Part shown: piece by piece, positions 16,288 to 25,283 of the stretch
How positions within the stretch are numbered: position 1 is the stretch's first letter
How the letters are laid out: every line of letters begins with the position of its first letter
From: an uncultured Eubacterium sp.
Lineage (GTDB): Bacteria; Bacillota; Clostridia; Lachnospirales; Lachnospiraceae
NCBI GenBank assembly: GCA_910584245.1
Contig: CAJTZF010000004.1
Location: forward strand, 62,001 to 126,000
Direction: 5' to 3'
Length of the DNA: 64,000 nucleotides
Program-made: the position numbers and the translations under genes
The notes under the pieces: model-generated
Seen by the model: only the letters and a program-made list of their open reading frames with translations
Told to the model about the DNA's origin: nothing
The model's database searches: none

Positions 16288-17709
16288 ATGAAAACAAAAA
16301 CTTATTTATACAATACACTTTCCAAAAAAGTGGAGGAGTTTGTCCCAAATGAGGATGGAAAAGTAAAAATGTATACGTGCGGGCCTACGGTGTATCATTT
16401 TGCCCATATCGGAAATTTGAGAAGTTATATTATGGAAGATGTTCTGGAAAAGTATCTCCGTTTTGTCGGTTATGAAGTAAAGCGGGTTATGAATATTACC
16501 GACGTGGGGCATCTTTCCAGCGATGGCGATACAGGGGAGGATAAAATGCTTGCGGGTGCGAGGAGAGAGCATAAGACGGTGATGGACATCGCCCAATATT
16601 ATACCGACGCCTTTTTTGAAGATTGCCGCAAGCTTTCGGTCAAGCGCCCGGATGTGGTAGAGCCGGCGACAAACTGCATTGATGAATTTATTCATATGAT
16701 CGAGGTTCTTTTGGAAAAGGGATATGCCTACGTGGCAGGAGAAAATGTGTATTTTGACACGTCGAAGCTGGACAATTACTATGTGCTCTCTTCCCAGAAG
16801 GAGGAGGAACTGCAGGTCGGTGTGCGGGACGATGTGGAAGAGGATACCAATAAAAAAAATAAGACGGATTTTGTACTTTGGTTTACGAAATCGAAATTTG
16901 ATAACCAGGAATTGAAGTGGGAGAGTCCGTGGGGCGTCGGATATCCGGGCTGGCACATAGAGTGTTCAAGTATTAGCATCCGCCATCTTGGAGAGTATAT
17001 GGATATTCACTGCGGCGGCGTGGATAATATTTTTCCGCACCATACGAATGAGATTGCGCAGAGCGAGGCGTTTCTTGGACATAAATGGTGCAATTACTGG
17101 TTTCATATCAATCATTTGAATACGACGGGAGGGAAAATGAGTAAGTCGAAGGGAGAATTTCTGACGGTTTCACTTCTGGAAGAAAAAGGGTATGATCCGA
17201 TGGTTTACCGTATGTTCTGTCTTCAGTCCCATTACCGCAAACCGCTTGAATTTTCTTATGAAGCGCTTGACAATGTGGCGACGGCTTATGAAAAGCTGTT
17301 CAAGAAAATTAAGGCTGTGCCGGACGAGGGAGAAGTTGACGGACAGCAGGTTGAGGAATACAAAATAAAATTTGCAGAGGCAGTTGGAAACGATATTAAT
17401 ACTTCGATGGGACTGACGGTTCTTTATGATGCCTTGAAGGCAGATACTAATGGAGCCACGAAACGGGCGGTCATCATGGCTATAGATGAGGTGCTTTCCC
17501 TACAGCTGGCAAGAGCCTGGGAGGAGACGGAAGCTGCTAGCGCTGACGATGAGCTCAAAGCATATGTGGAGAAAATGATCCAGGAGAGGGCAGCAGCGAA
17601 GAAAGACAAAAATTTTGCGAGGGCGGACGAAATCCGCGATGAATTGCGGGAAAAGGGCGTTCAGATTAAGGATACGAGAGAGGGCGTCCAGTGGGAGGTT
17701 GTGAGATAG
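16288..17709 (+). CDS. cysS: Cysteinyl-tRNA synthetase
   Basis: Charges tRNA-Cys with cysteine in the cytosol. 473 residues, normal length. The class I signatures are HIGN within YHFAHIGNLRSY (about residue 38) and KMSKS within GGKMSKSKGEF (about 284). Zinc ligands are seen as the Cys of TCGPTVY, the Cys of WHIECSS, and His residues of the CGGVDNIFPHHTNE block. The C-terminal DALR-like helical part and RADEIRDELREKGVQI end are typical. AGAGGAAA precedes ATG 16288. It stands alone between the ABC operon and the chemoreceptor gene, which has its own promoter. Confidence 0.98.
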   Translation: MKTKTYLYNTLSKKVEEFVPNEDGKVKMYTCGPTVYHFAHIGNLRSYIMEDVLEKYLRFVGYEVKRVMNITDVGHLSSDGDTGEDKMLAGARREHKTVMDIAQYYTDAFFEDCRKLSVKRPDVVEPATNCIDEFIHMIEVLLEKGYAYVAGENVYFDTSKLDNYYVLSSQKEEELQVGVRDDVEEDTNKKNKTDFVLWFTKSKFDNQELKWESPWGVGYPGWHIECSSISIRHLGEYMDIHCGGVDNIFPHHTNEIAQSEAFLGHKWCNYWFHINHLNTTGGKMSKSKGEFLTVSLLEEKGYDPMVYRMFCLQSHYRKPLEFSYEALDNVATAYEKLFKKIKAVPDEGEVDGQQVEEYKIKFAEAVGNDINTSMGLTVLYDALKADTNGATKRAVIMAIDEVLSLQLARAWEETEAASADDELKAYVEKMIQERAAAKKDKNFARADEIRDELREKGVQIKDTREGVQWEVVR

Positions 17710-17722
17710 CAGTAAAAAATAC

Positions 17723-17751
17723 TTGAGATTTTTATTTATGTGCTATATACT
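17723..17751 (+). promoter_or_regulatory. SigA-type promoter of the chemoreceptor gene
   Basis: TTGAGA (17723-17728), 17-base spacer, TATACT (17746-17751), about 30 bases before the ATG of the chemoreceptor gene. No SigD-type flagellar promoter (TAAA...CGATAA) was noticed here. Confidence 0.65.
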
Positions 17752-17786
17752 TATATTGATAATTTTAACAAGCAGGTGATAGAAAG

Positions 17787-19772
17787 ATGGAGAAGAAAAT
17801 CACAAAGGAAACGAAGATCAAGACGAAGTGGAGCATCCGCTCTAAAATTATGGCGATCACTACATTGATTGTAATAGGCGTTATGCTGGTATTTGTAGTG
17901 ATTTTGCAATATAGTATGCGCAATCTGACGCAGTCAATTTTGCTGGATGTATTGCAGCCGATGGCGAAACAGTCCGCAAAGGCAGTTGAGGCCAATGTAC
18001 ATCTGATGGCTGACCGGATGATGGCATTGGCGTCGGATAGCCGCATCGCAAAAAAAGATGCCAGCCGGGCCGAGATACAGGAAATGCTGGAGAGCGCAGA
18101 TAATACATATGAGTTTTATGGAATTGGTATTTATGACCAAGGCGGAAATGGTCTGGCTGTGCGAGGAGATGTATATAATAGCTTGTCAGACGCCAACTGG
18201 TTCCGTATGATGCAGGAGACAGATAATCTTACGATCGCCGATCCGGTTATCACATCTGAGCATACGGCGATACCAATTGGAATCCCGGTAAAAAGTGATG
18301 GCCAGACTACGGCATACCTGGTCGGAATGTATAAATATGATATGCTGAGTGACGTGCTCGGCGCGATTCATATCGGTCAGACCGGCATGGCATTGATACT
18401 CAATAAGGAAGGTGTTATTGTCGGGCACCCACAGATGGAAGTGGTTCAGAAGGGATTGAATATATACGATCTGGACCGGGAGAAATCGGCCCACTCGATT
18501 TTTGATGCAATGCTGACAAGGGAGACAGGAGTGGCAGAAGGGATGGTTAATGGACAGGAATCTTATGTCGCTTATTGTCCTGTCAGGGGAACGCACTGGT
18601 CTTTTGCAGTGGAGGTGCCAAAGGCGGATTATGAACAGTCGACCAATATAGCGTTAAATAACACGATTATTGGTACATTTGCGGCGCTCATTGTGGCACT
18701 GGCTATCATCTGGCTGGCGACAACCATTATATCAAACCAGCTAAAAAAATCCATTTTGCGGATGAACGGTTTGTCCAGAGGAGATCTAAGCACACAGGTT
18801 GACGTTACAGGTTCTGGGGACGAAGTTCAGATTTTATCTGAGTCATTAAAGCGGACGATTGAAAATGTGAATGGGTACATTACAGAAATACGGAGAGTTT
18901 TGGAGCATATTTCTGATGGGAACCTGAATGTTTCGACCGATGGGGATTTTCAGGGAGACTTTGTGGTGGTCAGGGAATCACTGACCCAGATTATCGGGTC
19001 AATGACTCAGATGATGAGAGGGATAAAGCGTACGGCAAATGAGCTTATGGATACGGCCCAGAACATGGGAAACCAGTCGGGTGAGATGCATGAGGCGGCG
19101 TCCAGCCAAACAGATGCGATGGAACGGCTAAATTCAGAAGTGGTTATTATTCAAAAGAATCTGGACAACGTAACGGGCAGTACAGAACAGGCAAGACTGC
19201 GTGCTTCTGATATTGCCGGCCACATATCGGACGGGAGCCGGAAGATGAAAGAGCTTACTATAGCGATGGAGGCGATTGAGAAAAATGCGCAAGATATCAC
19301 TAAAATTAGCAAGCTGATAGAAGAAATTTCAAACCAGACAAAGATTTTGTCGCTGAATGCTTCGGTGGAGGCGGCCAGGGCTGGAACGGCCGGGAAAGGT
19401 TTTGCAGTAGTAGCTGAGGAGGTTCGGACGCTGGCGGGGCAGAGCGAACAGGCGGCGGTGAGTACGATGGAAATGATACAGCAGGCAGGAGAATTAATCC
19501 GCCAGGGTGTGGAACTGACGCAGGAGACCGCAATCGCACTGGAAGAGATTAGTAGAAGCTCAGACGAAGTGACCGAGATAGCCGGACATCTGTCAGAGGC
19601 GGTACAAGTTCAGGAGACATCACTGAATGAGATTACTGGCAGTATTCAGGAGATTTCTGCCATTACGGAACGGAATTTACAGTGTGCTGAGCGGACCAGG
19701 GCTGCCAGCGCAGCGTTAAAGATGGAGTCGGGCCAGTTGCAGCAATTGTTAGATCACTTTCATTTTGATTAA
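17787..19772 (+). CDS. Methyl-accepting chemotaxis protein with Cache-type sensor
   Basis: A 661-residue transmembrane chemoreceptor. TM1 lies at about 20-42 and TM2 at about 290-312, enclosing an outer dCache-like ligand domain with the GIGIYDQGGNGLAVRGDVYN and ISLP-like IPIGIPVKSDGQ strands. A HAMP domain follows (about 313-370), then a second HAMP-like stretch, then the cytoplasmic signalling coiled coil. The highly conserved hairpin tip is seen as NQTKILSLNASVEAARAG followed by GKGFAVVAEEVRTLA, the CheA/CheW contact site. The ligand is not predictable. CheC and CheD in the same window fit a chemotaxis system of the B. subtilis type. Confidence 0.95.
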   Translation: MEKKITKETKIKTKWSIRSKIMAITTLIVIGVMLVFVVILQYSMRNLTQSILLDVLQPMAKQSAKAVEANVHLMADRMMALASDSRIAKKDASRAEIQEMLESADNTYEFYGIGIYDQGGNGLAVRGDVYNSLSDANWFRMMQETDNLTIADPVITSEHTAIPIGIPVKSDGQTTAYLVGMYKYDMLSDVLGAIHIGQTGMALILNKEGVIVGHPQMEVVQKGLNIYDLDREKSAHSIFDAMLTRETGVAEGMVNGQESYVAYCPVRGTHWSFAVEVPKADYEQSTNIALNNTIIGTFAALIVALAIIWLATTIISNQLKKSILRMNGLSRGDLSTQVDVTGSGDEVQILSESLKRTIENVNGYITEIRRVLEHISDGNLNVSTDGDFQGDFVVVRESLTQIIGSMTQMMRGIKRTANELMDTAQNMGNQSGEMHEAASSQTDAMERLNSEVVIIQKNLDNVTGSTEQARLRASDIAGHISDGSRKMKELTIAMEAIEKNAQDITKISKLIEEISNQTKILSLNASVEAARAGTAGKGFAVVAEEVRTLAGQSEQAAVSTMEMIQQAGELIRQGVELTQETAIALEEISRSSDEVTEIAGHLSEAVQVQETSLNEITGSIQEISAITERNLQCAERTRAASAALKMESGQLQQLLDHFHFD

Positions 19773-19793
19773 TCATATATAGGAGGAAAACGG

Positions 19794-20240
19794 ATGAATC
19801 GAAGAAAAATCGCAGTCATTTTTTGTATCATATGTATGTTCACTGCCGGATGTGGGGCAAAGACGGAGCAGACCGAAATGCAGAACGGTTCCTATACGGC
19901 ACAGATGAAAGAGTACTCTCACGGCTGGAGGGAGTATGTGACTATTTCTGTAAAAAATGGGGAGATTGTTTCAACTGAATATAATGCGGAAAATGCAAGC
20001 GGCTTTATAAAAAGCTGGGACAATTTATATATGAACAATATGAAACCGGTTACCGGTACTTACCCAAATGAGTATACGCGTTATTATGCAGCGCAGCTTA
20101 CGGGACAGACCGAAGCGCCGGAGATTGAAGCATTGTCCGGGGCGTCCAGTTCCGGGGGAAATTTTGAAAAGTTATCCCGGGCGGTTGTGAATCAGGCGAT
20201 AAAAGGGGACTCTTCCGTTGTCCTGGTGGAAGGTAATTAG
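19794..20240 (+). CDS. FMN-binding-domain-like lipoprotein
   Basis: A 148-residue predicted lipoprotein: signal FCIICMFTAGC with the lipid-modified Cys at about residue 20. The body resembles the FMN-binding domain (PF04205-like): GSYTAQMKEYSHGWREYV, then VSVKNGEIVSTEYN-like strands, ending in LSGASSSGGNFEKLSRAVV. The SGASSS segment is like the (S/T)GA(S/T)x(S/T) acceptor motif to which ApbE attaches FMN covalently, as in extracellular electron-transfer lipoproteins. It starts 21 bases after the chemoreceptor gene behind AGGAGG and may share its transcript. The lipoprotein call is firm; flavinylation is inferred. Confidence 0.72.
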   Translation: MNRRKIAVIFCIICMFTAGCGAKTEQTEMQNGSYTAQMKEYSHGWREYVTISVKNGEIVSTEYNAENASGFIKSWDNLYMNNMKPVTGTYPNEYTRYYAAQLTGQTEAPEIEALSGASSSGGNFEKLSRAVVNQAIKGDSSVVLVEGN

Positions 20241-20257
20241 AATGGATAATTTTTTTC

Positions 20258-20286
20258 TTTACATCATTAGCAAAATCATGTATAAT
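20258..20286 (+). promoter_or_regulatory. SigA-type promoter
   Basis: TTTACA (20258-20263), 17-base spacer, perfect TATAAT (20281-20286), 37 bases before the ATG of the following lipoprotein gene. Confidence 0.8.
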
Positions 20287-20322
20287 GCTGGTAGATTAAA
20301 AAAGAAAGAAGGTATTTTTCAA

Positions 20323-20973
20323 ATGAAAAGAAACAAAATGAGACACTTTTTAGTGCCAATATTGCTCGTAGCTGCGATGGTTGTCAGTGTGACCGGATGC
20401 GGTGAGAAGTTTGATGCCAGCCGCTATGTCAAAGGATGTCTGGACGCATCCACGAAAGGTGTTTTTGAGGACTACGTTGCGATGACAAACACGACAGAGG
20501 AGCAGGCAAAGAAAGAGTATGAAGAGAGAATGAACTCGGAAGTAGAAGCAATGACTGGTTCCATCAGCATGAGTGAGGAAATGCAGGAGAAGTACCGGAC
20601 ACTCTACAAGGATATTTATAGTAAGTATAAATATGAAGTTGGTGAGGCAAAAGAAGGCGAAAATGATTCTTTTACTGTTCCTGTGAAGACATATCGTTTA
20701 AAAATCTTTGAAAAAACGATGGAAGAGACACAGACAAAAGTGGAAGAAGAGGTAAAGAAAAACAAGTCAGCGAGCACAGAAGAGACGATGCAGCTGTATC
20801 TTGAGACTCTTGCGAATGTGCTTACGGAAAAACTGCAAAATCCTGAGTACGGCGAGGAAGAGACGATCGAGGTAAACCTTTCCGTCAACAGCAGTTCGAA
20901 CGAATATGAAATGTCATCTGCTGACGTTACTAAGCTGTTTGCCGCGCTGGATGATGTAGGACAGGCGCAGTAA
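20323..20973 (+). CDS. Lipoprotein, DUF5105-like
   Basis: A 216-residue secreted lipoprotein from ATG 20323, which has AAAGAAGG upstream and begins MKRNKMRHFLVPILL. The lipobox is VSVTGC (Cys at about 26). The mature part is helical and very rich in Glu, Lys and Thr (FDASRYVKGCLDASTKGVFE, then EETQTKVEEEVKKNKS), matching the DUF5105 / putative lipoprotein group common in Lachnospiraceae. The frame is open back to 20218, but that would put 35 residues before the signal peptide and is rejected. It has its own promoter and terminator, so it is monocistronic. Function unknown. Confidence 0.75.
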   Translation: MKRNKMRHFLVPILLVAAMVVSVTGCGEKFDASRYVKGCLDASTKGVFEDYVAMTNTTEEQAKKEYEERMNSEVEAMTGSISMSEEMQEKYRTLYKDIYSKYKYEVGEAKEGENDSFTVPVKTYRLKIFEKTMEETQTKVEEEVKKNKSASTEETMQLYLETLANVLTEKLQNPEYGEEETIEVNLSVNSSSNEYEMSSADVTKLFAALDDVGQAQ

Positions 20974-20995
20974 AGGAAGCGATATAGTACGATAT

Positions 20996-21032
20996 ATACG
21001 GTATAGCCGGTATGGTTATACCGTATTTTTTA
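20996..21032 (+). terminator. Intrinsic terminator
   Basis: A perfect 10-base stem, ATACGGTATA (20996-21005) with TATACCGTAT (21017-21026), followed by a T-run. It ends the lipoprotein gene and faces the end of the minus-strand GH2 gene. Confidence 0.88.
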
Positions 21033-21082
21033 TGTGAATATATTGAAGAAACACCAGACAATGAATAGTTTAAATGTAATGG

Positions 21083-24000
21083 TCATTTTATAAATTGCAG
21101 CCACTCGAGATCGAATTTACATCCGGGAAGAAAGATCAGATTCAAGTGGTAATGGCCGTATACCGCGTCCAGATCAAACGTAAGTGTTTGGGAATCATCG
21201 CTGTATGGGAAATCAATTACCTGGTTTATAGTTTCCCCTGAGCCGTCTGCGGGGGTAAAGCGGACGTGGATCGTATTCATGGCTATGTGGGATCTGCCGC
21301 AAATTGTGACGGCACGGAATCCCCCGTCGTCAAAGTGCATATTCTGAAACTGTATAGTGACGTTATTTCCAATGTCGCGTATAGCGTCCCCGTCGACCGT
21401 AAACGTATCGCCTGTGACGTTTGTGTTGTCAGAGGCATGTAAACGGGCATAGGCTTTTTGTATCTCCGTAAAATAGAAACCTTGCAGAGACATTTTAATT
21501 TCCGGGTAGACGACGATGGTAATATCCTGTGTGCCCTTGAGACGTTTGGAGAGCCGGAACGTGTTTTCCTGGTAATGGTTGTACCAGCTCTTTGCGCGGT
21601 AGGTATCCGAGAGCAGGCATTCGCCCTGATCTGATTTTGTACCGGGGACGGCCGGTATGTGGGTGTTTTCCTGCTTGTCCGTGAGATTCGGTATCCCTTG
21701 CCATACCTCAATCGGCAGGCTGTCGCTGAAAGAGAAAATCGGGAGATGAATTTCATCGGATCCGTAATCTCCGAAATCCACATGTTGAAATGTAATCGTG
21801 GTGCGCTCATTTCCCGTGATATATACGCCGCCCTGGAAGCTCAGGCTCAGTCCATCATCGGAGCTGGCCGCGTAGCTGCTGGCGGGTACGAGCTGGTATG
21901 GGTTCTGTGCCGCCTCTCCGAGACCGGATGCTTCAAATTCCAGCTCGGAAATGACCTCTACATGGTCGAGCCCATTGTTACATGTACAGCACAGACGGAA
22001 CTGGCCGTCGCCGACAGCGGTAATTTTGGCGGTATTTGTCTCTTTGTCTACGTCGATGGCTGCGACGTTACTTGTCACGCCATTTAGGTTGACTGCCTGG
22101 AAGTGAATATCGCGGTAGGTAGCGTTTTCCGGGTATATTTTGGCCGATACGGCAGTAGAGAACACCGATTCATTGAATTGGCTGACACCGTGGTTCGTCA
22201 GTTCGATTTTTCTCACTGGTATTTCGTTTGTGCGGTCGGGAATAACAAAAGTGTGGCCGTGATCGTCTGTCACCGTCCGTTCCGCGAGAGGGTAAGGTTT
22301 GTTTTCCATAAAGCATGAGACACCGTTTCTTATCATGTCCTGGCTTGCCGGAACTGCATTTAGCGTCAGGCACGCGTCGGGAAGGGAGGGGGAGGAAACC
22401 TTCATAAAAATTTCTCCCGGCTCAAGTCTGGCGGCGATAATTGCCAGCAATTTTCCGCTGAACAGTTTGCGGCTCGTGCCCTTGTACTGGTCTTGGTCCG
22501 CGCTGTCCCCGTTGTCAAGACCGACCAGGCGTCCGGCTCCGCTCACAGAAACATGCATGCGGCTGCGCCCGTTGGCAACCAGGACGTGATTTTCATCCAG
22601 CGTGTCAATCGTCACAAAGATCAAATCTTCGCCATCGGCTGTCAGAGTGTCTTTGTCCGGGGTGAGCTGGATGGAGACAGGATCGCCGAAAGAACGCTGT
22701 TCATCCTTTGCAATAACCGTCCCCGATTCGTCATAAGCGAGGGCAGTAAGGGTTCCCGCCTTATATGGAATCTGCCAGTCGCCCGATAAAACGGTGCCGT
22801 TCCGATGGTCGATGTGTGCGGTGCCGAGACTCTCTCCCTGGAAGAACAGCTCTACCTTTGGGGCATTGGAGAAAACGCGCACGTCAATCCGCTGTCCCTC
22901 GTTGAAATCCCAATACGGCAAAAGGTGAACCATCGGTTGTTTGTGGTAATCCGTCCAGGCGGACTGGTACATATAAAAGCTATCCTTTTTAAAGCCGGCT
23001 GTGTCGATTTGGCCGAAATAAGAGTTTTTTGTAAAATAAGGCGTCGGCTCGCCCAAATAGTCGAACCCGCTCCAAATATACTGTCCGAAACAGAAGGCCC
23101 GGTCGCGGTGGGCGATAATAGTATGTTCGGAATTTCTGGCTCCCCAGTTGGTCGTGCAGTTTCCGAGCGAGGAGCACTGCAGGTCGTCAAAGGTAAGAAG
23201 CCGGTTGGTAAGTGGAAAATGATAGACGCCGCGGCTCTGTACGGTTGCGCTCGTCTCACTTCCAAAAAGAATCCAGTCCGGATATTTCTTATGGTGCTCA
23301 TCGTAGCATTTATCCAAATAGTTGTATCCGACCAGGTCAGTTACCTCGCCGGTCCGCTGGGCAGCTTCCCACTCGATGTAGTTGGAAGCGATTGTTGTAT
23401 ACGCATTTTTGCGGTAATCCAGCTGGCGCACCGCCTCATGCAGCTCTTTGGCCACTTCCAGCCCGCGGTCAAAGTAAGTATCATAAATTTCGTTTCCGAT
23501 TCCCCATATAAATACACAGGGGTGGTTTCTGTCCTGGCGCACCCAGCTTTCCAGATCTTTTTTCCACCAGTCTTTGAAATCATTTGCGTAGTCATAGTCG
23601 GTTTTTGTCTTCTCCCACATGTCGAAACTTTCTGTATAGAGAAGAAGTCCAAGCTCGTCGCACAGGTCAAGCATGTGTGCGGCCGGCATATTGTGTGCGC
23701 TCCGGATGGAATTGACCCCCATTTCCTTCAGTGTGAGAAGCTGGCGGCGGAGGGCTGTTTTGTTCATGGCGGCGCCTAGTGAGCCAAGTACATGGTGTTC
23801 ACAGGAGCCGTTAATTTTTACATGGCGGCCATTTAGGAAAAATCCTTCGTTGGGATCAAATCGGACTGTGCGGAAGCCTAAGTTTTGAGTTAAGGTATCC
23901 ATAAGCGTTCCATCCACATAAAGCTCGGAGGTGATTTTATACAAATACGGCGTTTCGGTATCCCAAAGTACCGGGTCAATGACGGTCATCACCTGTTTGT

Positions 24001-24643
24001 CGGTTGCCGCCGTGCCGGAGATGGAGACGGCATTTTTGTGGGTTGTGACCTCATTTCCATCCGCGGCTGTTATGATGTGGCGCACTATTCCTTCGCTGGA
24101 TTTTGGTGTATTTTCACAAATGTATTCGGCGTCAATAAAGACTTCCCACGTCTTTCCCAGCTGTTTGGTGGAAAGGTATGTACCGTTGTGTACAAAGTGG
24201 GCGTCCTCCGAGGTGACGAGCCATACGTCCCGGTAAATGCCGGATCCGGGATACCAGCGGCTGTTTGGAAGATGGTATTCGTTCCGGACGATCAGCTCAT
24301 TTTCGCCGTCCCTTAAAAAAGGGGTCAGATCAATGATAAATTCGGAATACCCGTTTTTCCAAGTAAAAATATGCTCCCGGTTCAGATAAACGGTAGTGTC
24401 CATGTAAACGCCCTCAAATAAAATCCATATCTTCCCGGCGGACGGACCCGATGGAAGCCTGTCCTTTACTATTATTTTTTTGTAGCAGCTCACCGCTTCC
24501 TCATAGAGATTTTCTGTATTATAAATCATCCAGTCGTGGGGCAGGTCCACCGGCGCCCAGCTGTCAGAAGAAAAAATTTCATCTAACGTAATCTCCAGTG
24601 GGAATTTACAAAAGCTCCACGCGTCATTGAAAAGATGTTTCAT
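21083..24643 (-). CDS. Glycoside hydrolase family 2 (beta-galactosidase type), large
   Basis: An 1186-residue enzyme that hydrolyses terminal beta-linked sugars, probably beta-galactosides. Domain order: sugar-binding jelly roll (about 1-140; FEGVYMDTTVYLNREHI), immunoglobulin-like GH2 domain (about 150-260), TIM barrel (about 262-560) with acid/base Glu385 in WGIGNE and nucleophile Glu463 in FGSETSA, then DUF4982-like and GH2_C5-like domains (to about 790) and a C-terminal region of about 380 residues with two beta-sandwich-like modules. No signal peptide, so it is probably cytoplasmic despite the carbohydrate-binding-like tail. Substrate specificity (beta-galactosidase, beta-glucuronidase or other) cannot be fixed by eye. 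It has its own promoter with an operator-like dyad. Confidence 0.9.
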   Translation of the reverse strand: MKHLFNDAWSFCKFPLEITLDEIFSSDSWAPVDLPHDWMIYNTENLYEEAVSCYKKIIVKDRLPSGPSAGKIWILFEGVYMDTTVYLNREHIFTWKNGYSEFIIDLTPFLRDGENELIVRNEYHLPNSRWYPGSGIYRDVWLVTSEDAHFVHNGTYLSTKQLGKTWEVFIDAEYICENTPKSSEGIVRHIITAADGNEVTTHKNAVSISGTAATDKQVMTVIDPVLWDTETPYLYKITSELYVDGTLMDTLTQNLGFRTVRFDPNEGFFLNGRHVKINGSCEHHVLGSLGAAMNKTALRRQLLTLKEMGVNSIRSAHNMPAAHMLDLCDELGLLLYTESFDMWEKTKTDYDYANDFKDWWKKDLESWVRQDRNHPCVFIWGIGNEIYDTYFDRGLEVAKELHEAVRQLDYRKNAYTTIASNYIEWEAAQRTGEVTDLVGYNYLDKCYDEHHKKYPDWILFGSETSATVQSRGVYHFPLTNRLLTFDDLQCSSLGNCTTNWGARNSEHTIIAHRDRAFCFGQYIWSGFDYLGEPTPYFTKNSYFGQIDTAGFKKDSFYMYQSAWTDYHKQPMVHLLPYWDFNEGQRIDVRVFSNAPKVELFFQGESLGTAHIDHRNGTVLSGDWQIPYKAGTLTALAYDESGTVIAKDEQRSFGDPVSIQLTPDKDTLTADGEDLIFVTIDTLDENHVLVANGRSRMHVSVSGAGRLVGLDNGDSADQDQYKGTSRKLFSGKLLAIIAARLEPGEIFMKVSSPSLPDACLTLNAVPASQDMIRNGVSCFMENKPYPLAERTVTDDHGHTFVIPDRTNEIPVRKIELTNHGVSQFNESVFSTAVSAKIYPENATYRDIHFQAVNLNGVTSNVAAIDVDKETNTAKITAVGDGQFRLCCTCNNGLDHVEVISELEFEASGLGEAAQNPYQLVPASSYAASSDDGLSLSFQGGVYITGNERTTITFQHVDFGDYGSDEIHLPIFSFSDSLPIEVWQGIPNLTDKQENTHIPAVPGTKSDQGECLLSDTYRAKSWYNHYQENTFRLSKRLKGTQDITIVVYPEIKMSLQGFYFTEIQKAYARLHASDNTNVTGDTFTVDGDAIRDIGNNVTIQFQNMHFDDGGFRAVTICGRSHIAMNTIHVRFTPADGSGETINQVIDFPYSDDSQTLTFDLDAVYGHYHLNLIFLPGCKFDLEWLQFIK

Positions 24644-24690
24644 TTACTTTTTCCCGCCTTTCGTGTAAAAAGTTTTGCACTTTACTTCGT

Positions 24691-24719
24691 ATTATATTAT
24701 ACTAGTAATTAGTATTCAA
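24691..24719 (-). promoter_or_regulatory. GH2 promoter with operator-like dyad
   Basis: Minus strand: -35 TTGAAT (24719-24714), 17-base spacer, -10 TATAAT (24696-24691). The spacer and -35 contain an inverted repeat, ATACTA (24699-24704) and TAGTAT (24710-24715), placed where a repressor would block RNA polymerase. This suggests sugar-dependent control of the GH2 gene by an unlinked regulator. Confidence 0.65.
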
Positions 24720-24769
24720 GCAAAAAGAGGGAAGAGTAAAAAATAAATTGCTTATGCGCAAATAAAGCA

Positions 24770-24790
24770 AAAGTGAGCGGCGCTCACTTT
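24770..24790. promoter_or_regulatory. Perfect palindrome before the GNAT gene
   Basis: AAAGTGAGC (24770-24778) and GCTCACTTT (24782-24790) around GGC, a perfect 9-base inverted repeat 19 bases before the GNAT start. No T-run follows. It is either an operator for the housekeeping run 24.8-28.9 kb or a 5'-UTR hairpin. Confidence 0.5.
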
Positions 24791-24808
24791 GCAGAAATGA
24801 AGGGTATT

Positions 24809-25279
24809 ATGCAGATTTGCAGATTATACAAAAACAATCTTGAGAAGGCACTTGAACTTGTGTGGCGCGTGTTTGAGCAGTGCAGCAAGGCCGATTATGA
24901 GGAAATGGGAGTGCGGACGTTTGAGCACTTCATACGCCGGGAGAGCATGGAGGAGAGTATGGATTCCGGAGAAATGGTTTTTTTCGGCGCCTATGAATCG
25001 AATCGGCTGGTGGGCGTCGTGGCAATGCGAAGCGGATTTCACGTGAGCCTGCTGTTTGTGGAAAAAGCGTACCAGCGGCGGGGAGTGGCGTGGCGGCTTC
25101 TGCGCCGGGCGGTCGCGTATTGTGTGGAGCAGAATGTTAAATTGCGGCATATTACGGTAAATGCATCCCCGAACGGGGTGCCGGCTTACCTGGCGATGGG
25201 ATTTTACCCGATGTCGGAGGAGCAGAAAAAGGATGGCATGCGGTTTACACCGATGCGGCTTGATTTGGAAGGGCGGTAG
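24809..25279 (+). CDS. GNAT family N-acetyltransferase
   Basis: A 156-residue acetyl-CoA-dependent acetyltransferase from ATG 24809 (AAGGG five bases before). The acetyl-CoA-binding motif is seen as LLFVEKAYQRRGVAWRLLRR, the N-terminal helices as LEKALELVWRVFEQ, and the C-terminal strand-turn as VNASPNGVPAYLAMGFYPM. In-frame GTG 24773 lies within a palindrome and is not used here. It is followed after four bases by thiD, so it belongs to the same operon. The acceptor substrate is unknown. Confidence 0.88.
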   Translation: MQICRLYKNNLEKALELVWRVFEQCSKADYEEMGVRTFEHFIRRESMEESMDSGEMVFFGAYESNRLVGVVAMRSGFHVSLLFVEKAYQRRGVAWRLLRRAVAYCVEQNVKLRHITVNASPNGVPAYLAMGFYPMSEEQKKDGMRFTPMRLDLEGR

Positions 25280-25283
25280 ACGG

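Noticed and set aside
22805..23779. 324-codon plus-strand frame inside the GH2 gene
   Set aside because: It is antisense to the well-supported GH2 catalytic region; long antisense frames arise from the codon pattern. No ribosome site or homology.
24770..24790. Terminator for the GH2 or GNAT region
   Set aside because: The palindrome is perfect but has no T-run on either side; kept as operator or 5'-UTR hairpin instead.
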